A stretch of 64,000 nucleotides of DNA from positions 79,819,410 through 79,883,409 of the forward strand of contig NC_134839.1 in the NCBI RefSeq assembly GCF_965363235.1, given 5' to 3'. The notes beneath the pieces are model-generated. The model was not told the origin of the DNA and did no database searches. It saw only the letters and a list, made by a program, of their open reading frames with translations. Source of the DNA: Mytilus galloprovincialis (taxonomy: Eukaryota > Mollusca > Bivalvia > Mytilida > Mytilidae). This document shows, piece by piece, positions 24,701 to 30,960 of the stretch (positions are counted from its first letter, which is position 1; each line of letters starts with the position of its first letter). Both the position numbers and the translations under genes were made by a program.

Positions 24701-24856
24701 TATGTTTTGTACATTTAATACGAACTTGCATCTTTGATGAATGTTTCGATATCCATAAAGACGCATGCTATTTACTTTGTAATATTTTTTTCTTTGTAGG
24801 CTTTGAAGACCTGGGTTATGAAACATTCCGAACAATATGTAAACAGTATACAATGA
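9521..24856 (+). CDS. PLP-dependent class I/II aminotransferase, 12 coding exons, 436 residues
   Basis: Coding exons: 9521-9722, 10559-10693, 14600-14727, 15897-15960, 16476-16515, 18277-18367, 18685-18750, 19857-19970, 20383-20465, 23339-23492, 24029-24205 and 24800-24856. They sum to 1311 bases and every phase matches. The predicted enzyme transfers an amino group via pyridoxal phosphate and is probably cytosolic, since no targeting peptide is seen. Residues matching aspartate aminotransferase landmarks are: GSK (98-100), aromatic Trp121 in SPSW, NNPDNPSG (171-178), Asp203 and Tyr206 in SDEIYG, catalytic Lys234 in STGLSKW, Arg242 in GGWR, GYYIFPDF, and substrate-carboxylate Arg377. The length suits the family. 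The style (NNPxNPxG, SDEIY, LSKxxxxxGWR) is closer to bacterial-type than to cytosolic or mitochondrial animal aspartate aminotransferase; the substrate is not fixed by sequence alone. The start is the only in-frame ATG before the first splice. Introns carry many repeats. A non-coding 5' exon is possible. Confidence 0.93.
10559..10693 (+). CDS. Aminotransferase exon 2
   Basis: Acceptor TTTTTAATTTCAG, donor GGAG|GTAGGA. Encodes residues 68-112, including the cofactor-phosphate region IIVAPGSKELIF. Enters and leaves with one base of the split codon on the 5' side. Confidence 0.88.
10926..11102 (-). CDS. Unidentified exon-like open frame inside aminotransferase intron 2
   Basis: Minus-strand frame of 58 codons plus stop, directly preceded by a good acceptor (TGTTCTTTGCAG). 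It reads PPKDTLVLSK... with a central GLDKNNLVCIVYEEEALLN stretch and an ordinary amino-acid composition. I do not recognise the family. It could be a captured or decayed 3' exon of another gene, or part of an old element. No upstream exon was found. Confidence 0.3.
   Translation of the reverse strand, partial: PPKDTLVLSKIYKPSSYTIAREALGAIGLDKNNLVCIVYEEEALLNRKQRCFRYAFQS
11400..12280 (+). repeat. Tandem repeat, about four units of about 210 bp
   Basis: Unit starts (TATCCTTCAAG or variant) fall at about 11457, 11664, 11873 and 12087, giving spacings of 207, 209 and 214. Each unit has a small hairpin (ATCACGG, loop CCAGGT, CCGTGAT, with one substitution in some units), a GCAAGGTCCGCATA block and a TTTAGCATCAAGTTTCAATA block. 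It lies in intron 2 of the aminotransferase. The small open frames on it are repeat shadows. Confidence 0.85.
12600..13800 (-). mobile_element. DIRS-like retroelement fossil, broken
   Basis: On the minus strand, in order, there is a zinc-knuckle-like piece (GHWSSNCP, near 13.65-13.70 kb), reverse-transcriptase-like remnants near 13.0-13.2 kb, and an RNase H-like piece (12616-12933) with the IEWIPRTLN...ADQ and GPFSLDRFANS signatures that I associate with tyrosine-recombinase (DIRS) elements. It is clearly old and broken in several places. The outer limits are uncertain and no recombinase part was recognised. It lies in intron 2 of the aminotransferase. Confidence 0.6.
13446..13468 (+). repeat. 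TATTC microsatellite
   Basis: About four to five tandem TATTC units. Confidence 0.8.
14403..14452 (-). repeat. R3 terminal fragment
   Basis: Contains GTCTGCTCTATGGTCGGGTT and GTTGTCGCTTTGACACAT, the reverse complement of the R3 start. Confidence 0.6.
14600..14727 (+). CDS. Aminotransferase exon 3
   Basis: Acceptor TATATTTATAG, donor GAAAAG|GTATCA, leaving in phase 0. Encodes residues 114-155: VLIISPSWTTYHPQA, with Trp121 in the place of the aromatic residue that stacks on the cofactor ring, and ending ITPEDIEK. Confidence 0.88.
15215..15850 (+). repeat. R2 dispersed repeat, long form
   Basis: Full-length-like R2 in aminotransferase intron 3, ending about 45 bp before the next exon. Includes GACAACTCTCTATCC, CCGTACGACCTTCAACAATG, GACTTGGGACAGACACATAC and TACTCATCAGATGGATACAA blocks in order. 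Confidence 0.75.
15897..15960 (+). CDS. Aminotransferase exon 4
   Basis: Acceptor TCTATCATTTTTAG, donor CCAT|GTAAGT. Enters in phase 0 and leaves with one base. Encodes residues 156-176 ending IIIMNNPDNP; Asn175 matches the cofactor-O3-binding Asn. Only 64 bases long; the motif and phase identify it. Confidence 0.88.
16476..16515 (+). CDS. Aminotransferase exon 5 (40 bases)
   Basis: Acceptor CGTATTTTAG, donor TTAAG|GTATGT. Encodes GTSYTREELKKL (residues 178-189) and completes the NPxG motif across the splice (Ser177). Very short but phase-consistent on both sides. Confidence 0.83.
16642..16756 (+). mobile_element. Small TIR element (MITE) in aminotransferase intron 5
   Basis: Terminal inverted repeats begin TCATCTTCGCTAGCCA and extend about 50 bp with a few mismatches. 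GGATAG flanks both sides (16636-16641 and 16757-16762), a likely 6-bp target duplication. Length 115 bp, no coding capacity. Confidence 0.7.
16795..17065 (-). repeat. R1 dispersed repeat
   Basis: Reverse R1 with AAAGTCCCTAATCAAATGGC, CAAACACATCATATGAATGG and CTCTCATTTGTACGACAGTC blocks. Confidence 0.75.
17160..17335 (-). repeat. R2 fragment
   Basis: Reverse R2 5' half, with GTACGGTATGGATTTTGCTC-like, GTACAGTGACCTAAAG and CTCATTGGTAATTATACCAC blocks. Confidence 0.6.
17405..17690 (-). repeat. R4 dispersed repeat
   Basis: Reverse R4: CACTCGCACTATCATTTTCC at the left and a GGACAGACGGACGAAC minisatellite head at the right, before a TGCCACTATC block. Confidence 0.7.
18277..18367 (+). CDS. Aminotransferase exon 6
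   Basis: Acceptor CATTTATTACAG, donor AAAG|GTAGGA. Encodes residues 191-220 and completes split Ser190. Carries LVLSDEIYGRLHYD; Asp203 pairs with the cofactor pyridine nitrogen and Tyr206 with its O3 by family homology. Confidence 0.9.
18685..18750 (+). CDS. Aminotransferase exon 7 (Schiff-base lysine)
   Basis: Acceptor TTATTTTTTCAG, donor CGT|GTAAGT. Encodes 22 residues (221-242) including STGLSKWASAGGWR, with catalytic Lys234 and Arg242. Confidence 0.92.
18930..19560 (+). repeat. R3 dispersed repeat with internal R2 piece
   Basis: Full R3 from GGAATGTGTCAAAGAGACAA through GACTTGGGACAGGCGCAAAA and CGCATAACAATACGCACATT to GTTAACTGACATGCCAGCT. A reverse R2 piece lies at about 19392-19495, inside the R3 tail. 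It lies in aminotransferase intron 7. Confidence 0.75.
19857..19970 (+). CDS. Aminotransferase exon 8
   Basis: Acceptor TGTCTTTTGTAG, donor ACAAAG|GTATTA, phase 0 at both ends. Encodes residues 243-280, starting VGYHVFPTEL directly after the GGWR motif and ending CPAPMQYAITK. Confidence 0.9.
20383..20465 (+). CDS. Aminotransferase exon 9
   Basis: Acceptor TTTTAAATTTTAG, donor CAAAG|GTAATT. Encodes residues 281-307 (MFQDLNAVDSY...) and leaves two bases of the codon for Arg308. Confidence 0.87.
21050..21265 (-). repeat. R1 dispersed repeat
   Basis: Reverse R1 in aminotransferase intron 9: CTCAAACACATCAAACTAAT, TTGACTTGGTACAGGGATTT and ATAGCTAGCTAAACCTCTCA blocks. Confidence 0.75.
21710..23026 (+). 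mobile_element. TTAA-flanked non-autonomous TIR element (piggyBac-like)
   Basis: TTAA occurs at 21706-21709 and again at 23027-23030. Immediately inside are inverted ends GCTGGGGTCACACATT and, read in reverse from the right, TGCGGGGTTCACACATT. TTAA duplication is typical of piggyBac-type transposases, but no transposase is encoded. The interior is richer in C and G than its surroundings, with many TCGG motifs. It contains a direct duplication of about 336 bp: the segment starting CAAGATCTGGATGC at 22281 recurs at 22617. The open frames up to 115 codons on both strands are shadows of this repeat structure. It lies in aminotransferase intron 9. Confidence 0.75.
23339..23492 (+). CDS. Aminotransferase exon 10
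   Basis: Acceptor CTAATTTTTAAG, donor GTTGTG|GTAAGT. Completes Arg308 and encodes residues 309-359, including VVPKSGYYIFPDF, the small-domain motif of class I/II enzymes. Confidence 0.9.
24029..24205 (+). CDS. Aminotransferase exon 11
   Basis: Acceptor CGTTTACCTAG, donor ATACAA|GTAAGG, phase 0 at both ends. Encodes residues 360-418. MAGGPAFLRPVEELTTRL contains Arg377, which matches the arginine that binds the substrate alpha-carboxylate. Confidence 0.9.
24800..24856 (+). CDS. Aminotransferase exon 12 with stop codon
   Basis: Acceptor TTTTTTTCTTTGTAG. Encodes ALKTWVMKHSEQYVNSIQ and a TGA stop at 24854-24856. The other open frame here, reading GFEDLGYETF, is out of phase and not used. Confidence 0.88.
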   Translation, partial: ALKTWVMKHSEQYVNSIQ

Positions 24857-24886
24857 TCCATTACGTATTTCCTTTTAGTTATTCCG

Positions 24887-24892
24887 AATAAA
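24887..24892 (+). other. Polyadenylation signal of the aminotransferase gene
   Basis: AATAAA 30 bases after the stop codon. Another AATAAA lies about 90 bases further on. Confidence 0.6.
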
Positions 24893-25064
24893 CATTGTTT
24901 CTGCTTGAAGAAGGATTAATCATAACAATACCGAGATGTTTATATTTATACATTTGCTTTAGTTTACATTTAGAATTTATGTAATAAATATTCGACGTGT
25001 ATTATTTACACCCCTTACTTGTTGTCTCAATGGCAATTATGCGGTTCCTTCTTTCTGTTATACA

Positions 25065-25175
25065 TGATTTGACGAAAGATACCAGAGTAACAGTCAAACT
25101 CATAAATCGAAAATAAACTGACAGCGCCGTGGCTAAAAATGAAAAATGAAAAAAGACAAACAGACAAATAATAGT
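25065..25175 (+). repeat. R8 dispersed repeat, 5' fragment
   Basis: Begins GACGAAAGATACCAGAG, followed by CAGTCAAACTCATAAATCG and a GACAAACAGACAAA block. The longer copy is at 40330-40575. Confidence 0.7.
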
Positions 25176-25809
25176 AATTGATGTCTTTTAATCATTAAAG
25201 TCTCCTGCAAATCAATTTGAAATTCCAAAGAGAGTTTAATTTTGAAGGTGAATGGCAAAGCTTATACTCTTACTAACAAACTAAAACAAGAGGTCCCTCA
25301 GAGTTTTAACTCCTCCTATATTTATTTTAAATCCGAGTATAGTCAAAGTTGTGGTCAGACAATATCATAACACATTCATATCATGATTGTTCAAATTATT
25401 CAACTCATTTCTAATAAAGAGTCAAAACTGAATCCACAAATCAGATGCTGAAATGGCTTTGTTGTGTAGCAGCAGACAATGCATGAATGAGTTATACACA
25501 TTATGGTCGAATGATGTATACTAGTATAGATTCAAGAAAGAGGTTATTCTTTATTTTTTTATATTATCTTTGATCAGTATGTTTTTCATTATTGTATAAC
25601 AAATTTTATCATATTGGAACGTCTGGTTCGTACCAATTTTACAGAAACTACAAACAAGTAATATCAAAACAATTTATCTATATTTATTATATACTTAGTA
25701 GTAAATACAGATAAATTGTATGTGTAATACAATCATTGGCAAGCGTGCTGTATCAGCCACCCGTGATGATATCGATATCAGCACGGTTGCAAAAGCTTTA
25801 TCACACCTT

Positions 25810-25920
25810 TAATCTGTATGACGTCACGTCATCGATTGCAGTCACTGTTGCAAAGGCTTTCAAATCCCTATTCTGTATGACGTCATGTCAAACCTAAAAT
25901 CTGTATGACGTCATGTTACA
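25810..25920 (+). repeat. Three spaced copies of a TGACGTCA-containing block
   Basis: TCTGTATGACGTCA occurs three times, with the TGACGTCA core at 25819-25826, 25878-25885 and 25906-25913. TGACGTCA is the palindromic CREB/ATF consensus. The block also repeats GTTGCAAA(A/G)GCTTT. It looks like a decayed tandem repeat; no adjacent promoter is evident. Confidence 0.55.
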
Positions 25921-25966
25921 TAAAAAACATCTACTTCAGGAATATGTATATAATAAAGTGTATATG

Positions 25967-26088
25967 ATATGGCTTTTTCAATATCACACACCATATCAAC
26001 CCTCAACCAATATAATCCCTCGAGCAGAGCTCTTGGGATTATATTGGTGTCTCGGGTTGATACGGATGCGATATTGAAAAAGCCATAT
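25967..26088 (+). mobile_element. Fold-back palindrome
   Basis: Arms of about 55 bp: ATATGGCTTTTTCAATATC at the left pairs with GATATTGAAAAAGCCATAT at the right, and ACCAATATAATCCC near the centre pairs with GGGATTATATTGGT. The central loop holds GAGCAGAGCTC. No coding content. It is probably a small hairpin element. Confidence 0.7.
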
Positions 26089-26761
26089 GATATTCTCTAT
26101 TTATCTAACGTTGTGTGGTGAGAATATCATGTAATCCATACATGAATAAGTTTCAAATGTAGTTCAAAGCTTTAAAAGATCAATGCTCTGAATGATGCTC
26201 AGAACTAAGATTCAAAATAGTTGTACAATATACATCAAATTACAAAATATAATAGTTTTTACATAATGTAAACTATACATTCAGATATAAAATCACGAAT
26301 GAAAGTACCGTAGGTTTTGTTTATGCTACAGACAGTAAACAAACACAAGTAACATACATATATACGCTTTAAATTTTGATAAATAACATAAAATTGTATA
26401 AAAATGTATGCTGACTCAAAATACACAATAAACACTAAACAAATACTCTAAAAATACTCTCTTAAACATCTGCAAAAAATACACAATTTAACAACTCCAC
26501 GTCGTCAATGCTGCATGACCTATCATATAAATAATTAGGGCAAGAAATCTATGGCATGTGTTTCTATGGTGTTGGCTTAGGCTGGTTTAATATTGGATTA
26601 TATCCATGGAATTAATTATTCATTGTCGTTCTTTTGTTACGATTCTTTGATAACAAACCCCGTTCATAGTGCTTTTGCTATAAAGTAGCTATTCTATGCG
26701 AACTCATTTATATATCAAAAGTCTTTGCTTTCACCTATGTTGTCATTTGTGGCGGGTATTT

Positions 26762-27135
26762 TCAATCGTTTTCAATATGTGTGCGCGACTGTCTGTTGTC
26801 GCTATTATTGTCATTGGATACTTGTGTTTGGCATACATTATTACCAGTTTCGGAATTTGTGTTTGTAGGAGCATCAAACACATCGTCGATAGTCTCATTG
26901 TTATCATTTGAAGGTGAAACGGTAAAGTCAGTGTCAGCAATGTAACTCGAATACGCTTCGTTCACCGGTACATCATTTCCAGTCGATGTCGTCTGTTGTG
27001 ACACATTTCCTGTAGACGGGTGATAATGTGTTATTCTACAACCCTGGCTGTATGTTGGAGGCAGTGTGCGAATAGATATCTGTGAATAGTTTGGAGGCGG
27101 AGCATCTTGTAATGTACATCTGCTGCTGTTTCCCC
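26762..27135 (-). CDS. Membrane protein copy B, last coding exon: cytoplasmic tail with two PPxY motifs
   Basis: Terminal exon on the minus strand, acceptor ATATTCAAG, entering with two bases that complete the codon left by 28582-28746 (T plus GG gives Trp). It encodes 123 residues and a stop. PPPNYSQ and LPPTYSQ are spaced as in copy A (1608-1849), and YHPSTGN is shared. The rest of the tail is acidic and Asn/Asp/Thr-rich (DFTVSPSNDNNETIDDVFDAP and on) and longer than in copy A. The acceptor is pyrimidine-poor, so the exact 5' edge is less certain than the frame. It is probably a type I membrane protein tail recruiting WW-domain proteins; the function is not known. Confidence 0.68.
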
Positions 27136-27409
27136 CTTGAATATATCACAATAATTTATATACCAGTCTAAATTGAAAACAACGTTCAAACTCATGATTT
27201 CACAATAATTTACTAGTATCTGATATACAATAGTGGACACCACTATGCTATCTGTCGAGAATGCGGTGATTCGTTACATGGAAAGATTTAAATAAGGCAA
27301 GATCAGTCTTAATTTCATTCTAAGAAAGTATTGTATTTAGTCGTTTAAATTGCCTTTTAACTAGTTTACTGTCACTGTTATTTCTCTTATCACATCTTAT
27401 TTTATTTTG

Positions 27410-27720
27410 TTTGTTAGTTATATTTTTTGTCGATCGGATGAGTCCAGTCTTTTCAAATTGTGTATGTTTGTTTTGTTCAAGCATCGAAGACAATATAATG
27501 GAATGTGATACGACTGTCATACAAGTGAGAGGTTTAGCTAGCTATAAAACCAGGTTCAATCCACCATTTTCTACATTTGAAAATGCCTGTACCAAGTCAG
27601 GAATATGACAGTTCTTGTCCATTCGTTTTTGTTGCGTTTTGTTATTTTATTTTGCCATGTGATTATGGACTTTCCGAATTGATTTTCCTCTGAGTTCAGT
27701 ATTTTTGTGATTTTAATTTT
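27410..27720 (+). repeat. R1 dispersed repeat
   Basis: Well-preserved R1 with TGATACGACTGTCATACAAG, AGCTAGCTATAAAACCAGG and CTGAGTTCAGTATTTTTGTG. It lies in the intron of membrane protein copy B and abuts an R4 copy. Confidence 0.8.
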
Positions 27721-28070
27721 TATGCCCCACCTACGATAGTAGAGGGGCATTATGTTTTCTGGTCTATGCGTCCGTTCGTCTGTCCGTCCGTCCGTTCGTC
27801 TGTCCGTCCGTTCGTCTGTCCGTCCGTCCGTTCGTCCGTCCGTCTGTCCGTTCGTCCGTCTGTCCCGCTCCAGGTTAAAGTTTTTGGTCAAGGTAGTTTT
27901 TGATGAAGTTGAAGTCCAATCGACTTCAAACTTAGTACACATGTTCCCTATGATATGATCTTTCTAATTTTAATGCCAAATTAGAGTTTTTACACCAATT
28001 TCACAGTCCACTGAACATGGAAAATGATAGTGCGAGTGGGGCATTCGTGTACTGAGGACACATTCTTGTT
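27715..28070 (+). repeat. R4 dispersed repeat with GTCC-rich minisatellite head
   Basis: Starts TGCCCCACCTACGATAGTAG. A minisatellite of GTCCGTCCGTTCGTCT-type units runs about 27770-27865. Then follow CCGCTCCAGGTTAAAG, TACACATGTTCCCTATGAT and GATAGTGCGAGTGGG blocks. It is the fullest R4 here. The Arg/Thr-rich and Ser/Val-rich frames over the minisatellite are not genes. Confidence 0.8.
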
Positions 28071-28084
28071 TCAAAATGATTTTA

Positions 28085-28400
28085 CTGTTTGTTCTTATGT
28101 CGTTCTGTTTCACTTCTGTCGAAAATTAGGGGAGGATTGAGCACTCACAATTATATTTAAGCCTACATTTTCCGTTTGTGTCTGTCCCTTGTTAGGAACC
28201 TGTAATTCAATGGTTGTTGTATGTGTTGACTGATTATTTATTTTCCTTTTATAGTATTTAGCTTATTTTAGGCAGTTCGTTTTTCTTTTGAATTGTTTTT
28301 CATTTTGTCATGTCGTTGCATTTTATAGCTGAATGTATAGTGTGTATTATGCCGCACAGTGACATATTTCGTTGTTCTCAGATGTTAACTTTCCTTTTGT
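28085..28400 (-). repeat. R2 dispersed repeat, partial
   Basis: Reverse R2: a GGGGAGGATTGAGCACTCAC block, a CCTGTAATTCAATGGTTGTT block and a GTTCGTTTTTCTTTTGAATT block. Confidence 0.6.
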
Positions 28401-28581
28401 AAACGCAAAAATATGAAATTTTAGAAGAGACAATTAGAATTAAAACATTGGACTTCTTGATACATGTATGGAACACACCTATTCTGCTTTTAGCGTTCGT
28501 TTATTTTATGTTTTCTTCTATAAATATTTTTCATTGTAATATCAGCGTTTTCATAGAGAAAAGACACTTTAAAAGACTTAC

Positions 28582-28746
28582 AGAACGGCACACCTTCATT
28601 GTGTCGTCGTCGAAATCTATGGACAACGGATATGATCAGCCGAATAAATAAAATTAACACAGCTAATCCTGAAGCTCCCCAAAGGACAAAATTAATAGCT
28701 TCTTTTGATGCTGTATCGATCCCATAGGAACCTGGTGCTTTAGTAT
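28582..28746 (-). CDS. Membrane protein copy B, transmembrane exon
   Basis: Internal exon on the minus strand. The acceptor is ATTTTTTCAG and the donor is TTCT|GTAAGT, with phase 1 at both ends (165 bp: 2 + 54 codons + 1). It encodes a juxtamembrane stretch (TKAPGSYGIDTASKEAI), a hydrophobic helix (about NFVLWGASGLAVLILFIRL) and a basic stop-transfer segment (HRFRRRHNEG). The same layout and phases occur in copy A at 3306-3449, and the helix and basic segments align without gaps. Upstream exons would lie at higher coordinates and were not recognised. Confidence 0.7.
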
Positions 28747-29029
28747 CTGAAAAAATATTTCATAAATTCAATCATTTAAACTACAGAGTGAGCATTTCGC
28801 ATGACATGGGGTGATCCGCGGTTTTTTTATTTGGTTCATGTTGCCAAAACGTCACCAATGTCAGAGTAGAAAGTTGATGAACCAGGGGTATGTCAAAGAA
28901 CGTCTCGTCCTTTTTCTAAAAAAATGCATTTGAAGTTACCAAGACATTGTTGATAAATAATATTCCGTATCAACTTCACAAATAATACACGACGGTTTTA
29001 AAGTATATATAGATTCTGGGTACTTACGT

Positions 29030-29335
29030 TGTTTTTCATCTTTATGACGAGTAATAGTATTCTTTTATTTGTTTTTATGAATATTACTTTTTCTGTTTGG
29101 TCTGGTTTTTAGTGATATCCATTCGACGTGAATCTGTACTTCTACATTCCGTCATTGTTTTATTGTTCTATGATAATTTTTGTGTATATCTGTGTTTCAT
29201 TTTTGTTAATGTGCTTTGTCTTTATGAATTTTTGTTTCTCTTTAAAACATAATTATTTGTTCTTATAGTGATTAAGTTTATAACACAATGTTGACTGTTG
29301 TACACCTATATTTATCATTTTTTCCTATTGTATAA
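29030..29335 (+). repeat. R1 repeat, 5' extension only
   Basis: Matches the 5' part of the long R1 copies at 50580 and 51400: ATTCGACGTGAATCTGTACTT-like, TATAGTGATTAAGTTTATAAC-like and ACACAATGTTGACTG blocks. The body is missing because an R2 copy follows. Confidence 0.55.
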
Positions 29336-29339
29336 AAAA

Positions 29340-29990
29340 AGAAGATGTGGTATGATTGCCAATGAGACAACTGTCTACAAGAGACCAAAATGACACAGAC
29401 ATTAAGAACTATAGGTCACCGTACGGCCTTCAACAATGAGCAAAGCCAATACCGCATAGTCAGCTATAAGAGGCCCCGATGAGAAAATGTAAAACAATTC
29501 AAACGAGAAAACTAACGGCCTTATTTATATATATAAAAAAAGAACGAAAAACAAATATGTAACACATAAACGACAACCACTGAATTACAGGCTCCTGACT
29601 TGGGACAGGCACATACATAAATAATGTGGCGGGGTTAAACATGTTACCGGGATCCCAACCCTCCCCCTAACCTGGGACAGTGGTATAACAGTACAACATA
29701 AGGACGAACTATAAAAATCAGTTGAAAAGGCTTAACTCATCAGATGAACAAAAATACAAGTGGACGTGGCTTGGTACTTATACATCCCGACACAAAAAGA
29801 CACAAATAAAAGATCTGAGAGTACTCGCAGTTATCTAACAGCTAGTTCAAAGCCACTAACAACTAATAAAAAAAATCATGCATCTAAGACTAAACTATCA
29901 TCCCGTACACATCCAACATTCAATGGATTTAGGGTAAAGACGTCATAAACAGCCAGAGAAAAACATGACCTTGTGCAATGCCAAGTTACA
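29340..29990 (+). repeat. R2 dispersed repeat, long form, best preserved
   Basis: Complete order: GATGTGGTATGATTGCCAAT, GAGACCAAAATGACACAGAC, CCGTACGGCCTTCAACAATG, CTCCTGACTTGGGACAGGCA, GGTATAACAGTACAACATAA, GAGAGTACTCGCAGTTA, ending at CATGACCTTGTGCAATGCC. Useful as the local reference for R2. Confidence 0.8.
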
Positions 29991-30099
29991 GGTATCGACA
30001 GATTGTAGATCCATGAATATGTATATGTATAAAACATACTAGTAATATTTAGTTAGCTTTTAATTTACTGATAAAAAAATCAATATTTATACCAATAAA

Positions 30100-30712
30100 A
30101 ACAATATTCAATGATCTTATTACAGTGTTGAATAGGTAACCTTTTAGAATAAGTTTATTTAAAGAAGCGACGAGTTTACATGGATCATTTCTAAATTTCC
30201 GGACACGGTTATCAACATTTCCGTAAAAATGAGGATGTGCTATCCCGTTTGAAATAAGCTTTCAACAGGTACAACCAAACTTCAAAACCAAATCTTTATA
30301 TCTATGGAAAAATTTAGTAAAGGTTTTAAGTAATTTATGGTAACGATATCCCTGGTTTAATAATTTACCAGTAATACATAGATTGCGTTCGTCAAAATCA
30401 AAAACGTCACAACAGACACGGGCATAGCGAACGAGCTGTGAAATATAAACACCGTAAGATGGTGCCAAAGGAACATCACCATCTAAAAATGGTAAATTAA
30501 CAATAGGGAACGAAATATCGTCTCTTTTGTCGTAAATTTTAGTGTGGAGTTTCCCGTTTAAAACCCGAAATATCTAAATCCAGGAAAGGACAGTTAGTAT
30601 CGAATAAATTTGATTTATTCAGAGTAAATTCTTTGGAGAAAATTTCAGCAGTATATTTAGAAAATTCTTGATTATTTAACGAAAAAATATCATCAAGATA
30701 ACGGTAAATTTG
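30100..30712 (-). mobile_element. Retroelement reverse-transcriptase fossil, fragment
   Basis: Minus-strand pieces carry the catalytic YLDDI signature, a CPFLDLDI block and a DERNLCITG...NQGYRYHKL block, paralogous to the larger fossil at 35330-37480. It is broken. The right end is cut by an R1 repeat. The family is probably Penelope-clade or a related reverse transcriptase, not certain. Confidence 0.65.
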
Positions 30713-30960
30713 TGTCTGTTTGTTTTGTTCGCACATTGTTGTCAATATCATGGAGAATTTGATACGACTGTCATACAAGTGGGAGGTTTAGCTAGCTATA
30801 AAACCAGGTTTAATTCATTACTCTCTTCATATTCTCTCAAGAATATGACAGTTCTTAACCATTCATTTGATGTGTTTGAGCTTTTCATTTTGCCTTTTGA
30901 TTAGAGACTTTCTTTTTTTTTTATTTTCCTCGGAGTTTTATTGTTGTGATTTTACTTTTT
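30712..30960 (+). repeat. R1 dispersed repeat
   Basis: Begins at GTCTGTTTGTTTTGTTCGCA exactly where the reverse-transcriptase fossil stops, so it was probably inserted into it. The body has ATACGACTGTCATACAAGTG and TAGCTAGCTATAAAACCAGG. Confidence 0.75.

Noticed and set aside
27571-27942. 123-codon minus frame rich in DGRTDER repeats
   Set aside because: It is the translation of the GTCC-type minisatellite head of R4.
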